Shown piece by piece: positions 5,620 to 11,403 of a stretch of DNA of 11,403 nucleotides. Within the stretch, counting starts at the first letter, position 1; each line of letters begins with the position of its first letter. A program made the position numbers and the translations under genes. Origin of the DNA: CAWJHE01 sp964614855 (GTDB lineage Bacteria; Chloroflexota; Anaerolineae; Anaerolineales; UBA4823); contig CAZTMX010000087.1 of NCBI GenBank assembly GCA_964614855.1, positions 1 through 11,403 of the forward strand, given 5' to 3'. A model generated the notes under the pieces. The model was not told the origin of the DNA. It searched no databases and worked only from the letters and a program-made list of their open reading frames with translations.

Positions 5620-6730
5620 GGCTCTCGGCAAGAAAGTCTTCGACCTGTTCCAACCCGGCTGTAAAGCTGGCGCGCCCCAGACCCAGGCGGAAATAATTGC
5701 CCGGCAGATCAAACAGGCTGCCCGGCGCCAGCATCACCCCCCGCGCTTCCACCAGGGCGCGGCAGAAGTCCTCCACGGCGCCGCCTCCCAGCCATTGAGC
5801 CAGGGCCACCGACCCGGCTTTGGGCGGCGTCCAGGCAAAGTCATGCGCATGCCGGTCAAAAAATTCCTGGGCACTGGATATGTTCCCGGCGATAATTTCG
5901 AGATTGCGCCTGACGATCTGTTCCTGGTTCTGCAAGGCGATGATCCCCAGGATTTCGCTGGGAGCGCTGCTGCAAATCGTGGTGTAATCTTTGTAAGCCA
6001 GCCAACGCTCCAGCAGCGAGAGGTCCTGTGTTGCCAGCCAACCGATACGCAACCCCGGCAGGGAATAAGCTTTGGACAGCCCGCTCAGCGATATGCCGCG
6101 CTCATAGAGATCGCACATGGCTGGCAGGCGGGCGGATGAATCGGTTTCCAGCAGGCGGTACATCTCGTCCGAAAACAGGTAGATCCCGCGCTGGCGCGCC
6201 AACTCCACAATTGCCTGCTGTTCGGTTGGCGAGATCAGGTGCCCGGTGGGGTTGTGGGGAAAGTTCACTACAATTAGCCGGGTGCGGTCGCTAAGGCTGT
6301 CTGAAAGTTGCTGGATGTCCACCCGCCAGCTGTTCTCCCCTGGTTCAACCTTCCATGGAATCACTTTGCAACCCAGGGAGCGGGGGATTTCATAAAGCGA
6401 TTGGTAAGCCGGTGAGATCACCACTACTTCATCGCCTGGAGCCAGCAAGGTTTGCATGAGAATGAAAATCGCCTCTTCAGGGGCTGCGATGATTACCTGT
6501 TCCGCAGGTACCTGGCGGTAAAGGCCAGCGATTTGTGAACGCAGCAGGGGATGACCGGCGCTTTCGGTGTAGCCCAGCTTCAGCTTCTGCCATAGCTCCA
6601 GGCTTTCCGGCGAGGCCATACCCAACAGGTCTTTCAAAGACAGGCTCTCGCAGTCCGATGAGCTGAGCAAATACCTGGCCTTGAATTCATATTGTGCGAA
6701 ATATCTTTCCAGTTTAAAGGGAGCAATCAT
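5594..6730 (-). CDS. PLP-dependent aminotransferase, class I/II fold
   Basis: A 378-residue fold-type I enzyme related to aspartate-type aminotransferases. The signature residues are all present: NFPHNPTG (156-163), the cofactor-binding Asp188 and Tyr191 in FSDEMYR, the PLP Schiff-base Lys220 in SLSGLSKAYSLPGLRIGW, and the substrate-carboxylate Arg348 in NYFRLGLGR. It is therefore expected to be catalytically active in the cytoplasm. The N terminus (FKLERYFAQYEFKARY and LSSSDCESLSL) resembles a branch sometimes annotated near capreomycidine synthase-type enzymes. The amino donor and the keto acid cannot be told from the sequence. The ATG at 6730 has GGAG (6740-6737) 6 bp upstream. It lies 41 bp after the sulfotransferase gene and overlaps tsaC, so the three are probably one transcript. 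Confidence 0.9.
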   Translation of the reverse strand: MIAPFKLERYFAQYEFKARYLLSSSDCESLSLKDLLGMASPESLELWQKLKLGYTESAGHPLLRSQIAGLYRQVPAEQVIIAAPEEAIFILMQTLLAPGDEVVVISPAYQSLYEIPRSLGCKVIPWKVEPGENSWRVDIQQLSDSLSDRTRLIVVNFPHNPTGHLISPTEQQAIVELARQRGIYLFSDEMYRLLETDSSARLPAMCDLYERGISLSGLSKAYSLPGLRIGWLATQDLSLLERWLAYKDYTTICSSAPSEILGIIALQNQEQIVRRNLEIIAGNISSAQEFFDRHAHDFAWTPPKAGSVALAQWLGGGAVEDFCRALVEARGVMLAPGSLFDLPGNYFRLGLGRASFTAGLEQVEDFLAESHASTNPAC

Positions 6731-6771
6731 GCTTATCTCCAGTAGTGTGATGCAAATGTCCTCAGGGGAAT

Positions 6772-7503
6772 TCAGCGCTCGTATCCCATGCGCTCCAGGT
6801 AGGCGCCAAAAGCTTGCAACATTTGCTCATGCTGCTCTGCGCTCATCTTCTGGCGGAAGCGGCCGATCTTGCCGTGGCTGAAGTGCAGGCCTTTTTGATC
6901 ACTGGTCGCGCCTTCAGGCCGGTAGCGGTCGATCACTGCGCGCTGTGCGGGGACGGATGGATCAAGGGCCAGAAATTGAGCCAGCCGGTGGGCTTCGATG
7001 TCATAATCTGTCAACAGGTTCTCGTAACGAACATGCAGAGCTTGGGAGCAATCCAGCCAGGCCTGTGAGATGCGCACATAGTCTTGCATAAAACTCAAGG
7101 CGGTCTCAAAGCTGTCCAGGTGGGAAAAGGCGTTTTCTCGCCCGTGCTGGCGGGCGCGCTGCCCGTTTTCCATGGCAGAAAGCATGGCATCGCGCGGGTC
7201 GCGGTAGATGTAGGTGGTTTTAATCCGCCCTTGCTGGATCAGGCGCAGGGCAATGGGCGTTGGACTGGCATGCGCCTTGATCACAAAGGTATTGCCTGCC
7301 AGCGACGGCAGCATGACCGCCAGCAGCCGGCGTGTGGTAAAGGCGCCGATATTGCAATTGACTTCGGTCAGGATTTTCTGTAGGCGGTAGCGCTGGCGTA
7401 TCTGGCGCGCATCTTGTGCGCCAGCGGAAAGCATCAAATCGTTTGTCAGGTTATAAAACCAGCCGGAGCCGGCACGCGGCATTCCAATAGAAAGAATAAT
7501 CAT
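6772..7503 (-). CDS. Sulfotransferase-family protein (PAPS-dependent type)
   Basis: A 243-residue protein with the sulfotransferase P-loop fold. Near the N terminus, LSIGMPRAGSGWFYNL (4-19) is the 5'-phosphosulfate-binding loop. TYIYRDPRDAMLSAM (97-111) is the 3'-phosphate-binding segment, with Arg101 and Ser109. LHVRYENLL (156-164) and GKIGRFRQKM (211-220) near the C terminus also fit the family. It would transfer a sulfuryl group from PAPS to an alcohol or amine acceptor, which is unknown here; lipids, polysaccharides and small metabolites are possible. There is no signal peptide or membrane anchor, so it should be cytoplasmic. The ATG at 7503 is the first codon available after the promoter and has no Shine-Dalgarno sequence. 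It is the first gene of the operon with the aminotransferase and tsaC. No PAPS-synthesis genes are in the window. Confidence 0.85.
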   Translation of the reverse strand: MIILSIGMPRAGSGWFYNLTNDLMLSAGAQDARQIRQRYRLQKILTEVNCNIGAFTTRRLLAVMLPSLAGNTFVIKAHASPTPIALRLIQQGRIKTTYIYRDPRDAMLSAMENGQRARQHGRENAFSHLDSFETALSFMQDYVRISQAWLDCSQALHVRYENLLTDYDIEAHRLAQFLALDPSVPAQRAVIDRYRPEGATSDQKGLHFSHGKIGRFRQKMSAEQHEQMLQAFGAYLERMGYER

Positions 7504-7510
7504 GGCGCCA

Positions 7511-7538
7511 ATTATACAGTCGGAATCGCATTTTGCAA
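7511..7538 (-). promoter_or_regulatory. Promoter of the sulfotransferase operon, predicted leaderless
   Basis: On the minus strand TTGCAA (7538-7533) and a perfect TATAAT (7516-7511) are separated by 16 bp. The -10 box ends only 7 bp before the ATG at 7503, so transcription should begin at or one base before the start codon. No ribosome site lies upstream, in agreement with a leaderless mRNA. Confidence 0.6.
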
Positions 7539-7557
7539 CGGTCTGTTCAATATGACG

Positions 7558-7578
7558 TATAATATATTACGGAAGGAG
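7558..7578 (+). promoter_or_regulatory. -10 box and ribosome site of the YtxH gene
   Basis: A perfect TATAAT lies at 7558-7563, followed by AAGGAG at 7573-7578, 7 bp before the ATG at 7586. The best -35 candidate is TTGCAA at 7533-7538, which is a palindrome and is also the -35 of the divergent sulfotransferase promoter. The spacer to it would be 19 bp, longer than ideal. Confidence 0.5.
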
Positions 7579-7585
7579 AACAGCT

Positions 7586-7804
7586 ATGAAGTTTATTCGA
7601 TTTTTTGAAGGGTTCTTTTTGGGCGGTTTGATTGGTGCAGCAGCCGCGCTTTTGCTGGCGCCTGAAACCGGTGATGAGCTGCGCCAGCAAGTACGCTCTG
7701 AGATAAACCGTATCACCAACGAGGTCCAGTCTGCAGCTGGGACAAGGCGCGCCGAACTGGAAGAACAGCTGGCTGCACTGCGTTCGCCCAATAAGAGCGC
7801 TTAG
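7586..7804 (+). CDS. Small YtxH-domain membrane protein
   Basis: A 72-residue protein. Residues 8-25 form one hydrophobic, glycine- and alanine-rich segment that runs into LLLAPETGDELRQQV, the typical YtxH pattern of a short membrane helix followed by A-P-x-(S/T)-G and a charged tail. Residues 30-65 are charged and helical and probably form a coiled coil. YtxH proteins are widespread small envelope proteins, often linked to general stress in Bacillus, but their molecular role is not established. It has a good ribosome site and its own -10 box. It is divergent from the sulfotransferase and its stop is only 14 bp from that of the convergent peptidase gene; no terminator is visible between them. 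Confidence 0.85.
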   Translation: MKFIRFFEGFFLGGLIGAAAALLLAPETGDELRQQVRSEINRITNEVQSAAGTRRAELEEQLAALRSPNKSA

Positions 7805-7818
7805 TAGTTTCTTGCTGC

Positions 7819-9960
7819 TTACCTGGGCTGGATTGAAATTGCATATTCGGCTGTCTGCCGCGTGTGGCGGCTGCTGCCGGATACTACCAGGATCACCTTA
7901 TCTACCTGCTGGTCGAACACCAGCGGGATAGCAGCGCGGTTTTGCTCATCCAGGGGGATTTGTTCCACGCTTATTTCTTTGCCGAAGCGAATGACTGAAA
8001 CCAGGAAGCTCTGCGGCAGCTGGTTCTGGATGCGCACAAAGCCCTCCGCCTGCCACCCACCGTCATCTGTCTCAAAATCTGCAAAGTAACCAGTCTGCGG
8101 GATGGCAATATCATCCAACAGGAAACCATCGCCGTTTACCGCCGCGTCGGTGATGTACTCAAAGCGCAGCCATACCTTTTTACCGGCAAATTGTGAAAGA
8201 TCGATCTCTTCTTGGATCCAACGGGGAGCGGCATCCGGTCCCTGGCCCCCGCTGACACCATTGTACGCCCAACCGTAACTGTTGCCCACCGGGTTTTCTG
8301 GGGTGCCGCTGGGTGTGGATAAGGTTTGCCAGGTTTTTCCATCCAGGGAGGCTGTGAGGTAGGCATAATCGTAATCATCTTCGATATCGAACCAGGTCCA
8401 ATACGAGAGCGTTAAATCGCCTGTATGTTGCGAAAAGTCAAAGGCGCGCTCCAGGTACGTATGCGATTCATCCCCCTTATTTGAATAAAACATGCTTGAA
8501 CCCGAGTGTGCAGCGGTTGGTACGACAGAAACCGTAGCGGCGCCGTCAAAAGATAAATTGTATTCACCCTGGCAGCGTATCTGAATATAGTCCACCCCGT
8601 ATTGGTTGACCTGCAAAGGCAGCTGACCGGTTGGACAAACAGAGATTGCTTCACCAGACCCTGGCTTGTTGATTCTTGACACGCTCTTGTAGTCAAAGCG
8701 CCCATCGCCCACACTGTCATCTTGCAGGTATGAGGCGATCACCCAATCGCGAAAGACGTCATCCGCACGGATCAAGCGGTTGTTATCGGGTTCACGAACC
8801 CCAAGGCTTTCAAGCACCTTGTCCATGCTTACGAGTCCATTGGCCGGGTGTGCCACCAGGGCTTTTGTCGCCTGCTCACCAAAGCGGTCCAGGAAGTAGG
8901 ACATAAAGAGGTAGGATGCCCCGTAGTATGCGCCGCGATTGGGCGTCACTTCGGGCCAATCGTTTAACTGGATATCTGGATTGGCTAAATAGGCGTTCTC
9001 CCCGCCGCCTGTGCCGTATCCATTAACCTGCATCGCCAGGCTAGCCAGGCCTTCATTCATCCAGGTTTCTTCATTCCGGTCTACATACCAGTGGATCATA
9101 TGCTGGAATTCATGCGCCAAAACGGCGTAAGCATATTCCTCACCCAGGTCGAGCAGCTCGGCGTTGAGCAGGAACATCTCGTGACCATTGGCATACTCTC
9201 GCACGCTGGGCAAGTATGCATCGGCCGAAGAAAAGTATCCGGTCACATGGCTGCCGATCCCAATGGCGTATAAAATATACAGGTGAGGGTCGTTGTCCAC
9301 GCCCGGCGTCCATTCGCTGCCAAAGAAAGCCCGTGTGGTTGGGTAAATTTCTCCCTCAAATGTTTCAACAAGGTTTTTTAGCTTCTTTTCAGAGTAGTTG
9401 CTCACCTGGTTGTCGATCCAGAAGTAGACATGATCGGTGGCGTAAGCCAGTGATGCTTGCACTTGAAAACTCTGGTTGAGGTCGCTGTCTGTCACCCAAA
9501 AAGACTCCTGATCCCCGAGTTGGTACACGGGGGGCAGGCTGTCAAGCTGGACAGGCGGGTTGGCGAGTTTATTAAACCGCACAGCGAGGTCGATTGGATC
9601 GGACAATGGGACATCGGTGGTTTCAAGTGTTGAGAGAGTCTCTTGCATCGCGGCATATAGATCGCCCGGAGACTGGCTCTCAGCGCTGGGAGCCGCATCT
9701 TTCCCCGTGGCTGGTTGAGGCGGGACAGACGCTTGTGTGGGTTGAGTTTGTGTCTCCTGCGACTCGCTGGTTGGCGACGAAGGTACAACCGCTGTGTCTG
9801 TTTCAGACAGCGCCGCATTTTCAGTCGCTGGAACATTCAGCAAATGGACAATGGAGTTTGCCGTCCAAGCGCCGATTCCAATGGAAACGCATACGCACAC
9901 CAGGATACCAACAACCAGGAACAGGCCAATCCAAAGGATTCTTTTTTCGTCCGAATTCAA
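7819..9960 (-). CDS. Membrane-anchored zinc metallopeptidase with InhA-like C-terminal domain
   Basis: A 713-residue surface protease. Residues 9-31 form a membrane helix following a short charged N terminus, without a clear signal-peptidase site or lipobox, so it is likely a membrane anchor. Residues 42-98 are a Pro/Thr/Ser/Gln-rich linker. The catalytic core has the zinc motif H283-E-F-Q-H287 in VLAHEFQHMIHW and a probable third ligand Glu303 in TWMNEGLA, 16 residues on. This is a gluzincin arrangement, closer to the M30 (hyicolysin-like) pattern than to the M6 motif. Residues about 480-620 (SYWTWFDIEDDYDYAYLTAS to DGFLLDDIAIP) resemble the beta-sandwich after the catalytic domain of immune inhibitor A. 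The start is a TTG: GGAG (9973-9970) lies 9 bp upstream, an in-frame stop lies at 9976-9978, and no ATG occurs before the helix. It is 21 bp after the upstream gene, so co-transcribed. The natural substrate is unknown. Confidence 0.83.
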   Translation of the reverse strand: MNSDEKRILWIGLFLVVGILVCVCVSIGIGAWTANSIVHLLNVPATENAALSETDTAVVPSSPTSESQETQTQPTQASVPPQPATGKDAAPSAESQSPGDLYAAMQETLSTLETTDVPLSDPIDLAVRFNKLANPPVQLDSLPPVYQLGDQESFWVTDSDLNQSFQVQASLAYATDHVYFWIDNQVSNYSEKKLKNLVETFEGEIYPTTRAFFGSEWTPGVDNDPHLYILYAIGIGSHVTGYFSSADAYLPSVREYANGHEMFLLNAELLDLGEEYAYAVLAHEFQHMIHWYVDRNEETWMNEGLASLAMQVNGYGTGGGENAYLANPDIQLNDWPEVTPNRGAYYGASYLFMSYFLDRFGEQATKALVAHPANGLVSMDKVLESLGVREPDNNRLIRADDVFRDWVIASYLQDDSVGDGRFDYKSVSRINKPGSGEAISVCPTGQLPLQVNQYGVDYIQIRCQGEYNLSFDGAATVSVVPTAAHSGSSMFYSNKGDESHTYLERAFDFSQHTGDLTLSYWTWFDIEDDYDYAYLTASLDGKTWQTLSTPSGTPENPVGNSYGWAYNGVSGGQGPDAAPRWIQEEIDLSQFAGKKVWLRFEYITDAAVNGDGFLLDDIAIPQTGYFADFETDDGGWQAEGFVRIQNQLPQSFLVSVIRFGKEISVEQIPLDEQNRAAIPLVFDQQVDKVILVVSGSSRHTRQTAEYAISIQPR

Positions 9961-9981
9961 GAAGATAATCTCCAGTTATTT

Positions 9982-11403
9982 TTACTGATCAGCGCCGAGG
10001 TCTTGTGCTGGAAATGGACAACTCAAATCCAGTGGGCGCGGGGCGCGCGGATAATAGGCTCTAAGGCTACCGTCCTCCTGGTAAACCGCCACGGCGAATA
10101 TCTCATCCAGCGAACACCCAATCACCAAGACATCAGAGGCATGCGGCAGATAGGCTGGCTTATTCTGGAAAGGCAAGATGATTGCGGTTGTGTTTGGACC
10201 TGCCAGTTGGAAGACGATGCGCGCATACTCCTTTGGACCAAATGGATTGTTTGTGCCGGGTTCTCCCAGGTTCTCGCGCAAGAAACGAGGGTAAAGGGCG
10301 CGGCCGCTGGTCACCATGCCGCCGTTGGCAAGCAACTTTTCAATATTCTCTTGATTGATCTGGCTGGTTATCTCAGAATCCAGCAGGGCAGCGAACATCG
10401 TGTTCTGCCTGGTTTCATCATAGCGCGCCGTAAAAACCCTTTCGGAAAACGGCATCAGGCTACCGAAGATAAGAAAACCCAGGGTCAGCGCATAAAATGC
10501 AGCTTGCCGCAAAACCGGTTTAGGTTCTGCAATCTCAGAGATGTCACCAGCGGTTCCGGAGTTTTCAGCCTCTTCCGCAGGCAGCGATTCCAACAAAAGC
10601 GGCTGTTTGATACGGAACACTTTCCCCAAGGTCCTGGTTGTGATATCGGCAAGACCGGTACTGAAATAAACCAGGGTGATCCAATCCACCGGAAGGATAT
10701 AGCGCCCCCCCGAATTGCGAAAGAGTGCATTCAGAAAAAGATAGGTGACGCCTAATAAGGCTGGCGTGAGGCCGGTCCAGCGCTTTTTGCGCCAGGCGGT
10801 CTGCAACCCCCAGGCAATGAAGAGCAGGTTGACTGTCACCGGGATGATCGACTGAGCGGGTACCTTACCTTCCCATTTATGCCAGAAGGGCAGGCGGCGG
10901 GTGTATCCTTGCACGCCGCAGCACTCATTCCAAAAAGTGGTGAGCGAGCGGTGACCGGCAAACCCAACCAGGCTGTCCAATGGGCGGATGCTGGCAGGTA
11001 ATGTGAGCATCGTTTGCACCAGGCTGTTTTCAAAATGGGCAACAATAAAACGCGCCACCTGTTCAGGATACGCCTGGATAAATTCACCTGTCTGCTGGAT
11101 GACATCCCTGATAAATGTACCAGCGTCCGCAGCAGGCGTGGGCTGTGGGGTGGATGGGAGGCTAGACGGGGGGGTGGTGCTGCCGGTCTTATCCGGCTGT
11201 GTGCTTGCCCGGGTAGCAGCAGGCAGGTCAGCTGGAGCGGGTGTGATCGACTCGGTTGGCACGGCAGTGCCGATCATTGGATCGATCGAGGTTGGTTGTG
11301 GGGTGGGTGCAGCTTGCTCATCGCCAAAATACATCTGGTAACGTTGGGCAATCAGGTCAAAGCGTGAGATAGGGGAATCGAAGAATATCTTTCCAGTCAA
11401 ATC
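9982..11403 (-). CDS. Large membrane protein, C-terminal part, glycosyltransferase-like (5' end outside window)
   Basis: The frame is open to the right edge of the window. A TTG at 11400 would give 472 residues, but the sequence around it (FFDSPISRFDLIAQRY) looks internal, so the gene very likely begins outside. Numbering from that TTG: residues 31-92 are an extended Pro/Thr/Ser/Gln-rich segment. Hydrophobic segments lie at about 184-201, 211-228, 233-251 and 298-316, followed by a soluble tail of about 155 residues. The motif NSGGRYILPVDWITLVYFSTG between the second and third helices recalls large Anaerolineae membrane proteins annotated as glycosyltransferase family 39-like; this is recognition by pattern, not proof. 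The catalytic acidic residues expected near the N terminus are not in the window. It is the upstream partner of the metallopeptidase gene, which follows after 21 bp. Confidence 0.6.
   Translation of the reverse strand, partial: DLTGKIFFDSPISRFDLIAQRYQMYFGDEQAAPTPQPTSIDPMIGTAVPTESITPAPADLPAATRASTQPDKTGSTTPPSSLPSTPQPTPAADAGTFIRDVIQQTGEFIQAYPEQVARFIVAHFENSLVQTMLTLPASIRPLDSLVGFAGHRSLTTFWNECCGVQGYTRRLPFWHKWEGKVPAQSIIPVTVNLLFIAWGLQTAWRKKRWTGLTPALLGVTYLFLNALFRNSGGRYILPVDWITLVYFSTGLADITTRTLGKVFRIKQPLLLESLPAEEAENSGTAGDISEIAEPKPVLRQAAFYALTLGFLIFGSLMPFSERVFTARYDETRQNTMFAALLDSEITSQINQENIEKLLANGGMVTSGRALYPRFLRENLGEPGTNNPFGPKEYARIVFQLAGPNTTAIILPFQNKPAYLPHASDVLVIGCSLDEIFAVAVYQEDGSLRAYYPRAPRPLDLSCPFPAQDLGADQ

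Noticed and set aside
5620..5712. N-terminal extension of tsaC to 5712
   Set aside because: The extra 31 residues lie wholly within the aminotransferase coding sequence in another frame and do not resemble the start of YrdC-family proteins.
9715..10755. 346-codon open frame on the plus strand
   Set aside because: It spans the junction of two minus-strand genes, has no family motif, and the opposite strand has convincing membrane and protease features.

Overview
The window looks like chromosomal DNA of a Chloroflexota bacterium, most likely of the Anaerolineae. This is an inference from gene content: PMT/DUF2723-like membrane proteins at both edges, a polyphosphate-type glucokinase, a single-domain Sua5/YrdC protein, a YtxH protein, an anchored metallopeptidase, and moderately high GC with good AGGAGG ribosome sites. 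No sequence search was possible. I see no rRNA, tRNA, CRISPR array, phage gene or insertion sequence. The window holds nine protein genes plus structured intergenic DNA; two of the genes are cut by the window edges.

Layout, left to right. (1) The 3' end of a membrane glycosyltransferase-like gene (+) meets a MerR-family regulator (-) tail to tail. (2) The MerR gene has its own promoter with the 19-bp spacer typical of MerR-controlled promoters. It lies downstream of acs (acetyl-CoA synthetase, -). (3) acs and ppgK (polyphosphate glucokinase, +) are divergent across 297 bp. This gap holds a near-consensus acs promoter, an extended -10 promoter for ppgK and several nested palindromes. (4) A 315-bp low-GC region between the convergent ppgK and tsaC genes contains hairpins, 12-bp tandem repeats, a perfect 20-bp palindrome, a perfect AT-rich 11-bp-arm palindrome and a probable terminator. 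It also carries an alanine-rich reading frame in phase with ppgK. (5) A minus-strand operon follows: sulfotransferase, then PLP aminotransferase, then tsaC, the last two overlapping by 26 bp. Its promoter would make an almost leaderless mRNA. (6) A divergent 72-residue YtxH gene (+) follows. (7) A second minus-strand operon contains a large membrane protein (cut by the right edge) followed 21 bp downstream by a membrane-anchored zinc metallopeptidase.

Function. acs and ppgK are both entry points to central carbon metabolism: acetate to acetyl-CoA, and polyphosphate plus glucose to glucose 6-phosphate. Their shared control region could allow joint or opposed regulation. TsaC makes the precursor of the t6A tRNA modification. 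Its operon partners, a sulfotransferase and an aminotransferase, have no known link to it, so co-transcription may be the only connection. The right-hand operon is concerned with the cell envelope: both proteins have long Pro/Thr/Ser/Gln-rich segments next to membrane regions. I found no clear new defence or mobile system. The best leads are the MerR promoter, the acs/ppgK control region, the alanine-rich frame and repeats after ppgK, and the leaderless sulfotransferase promoter.
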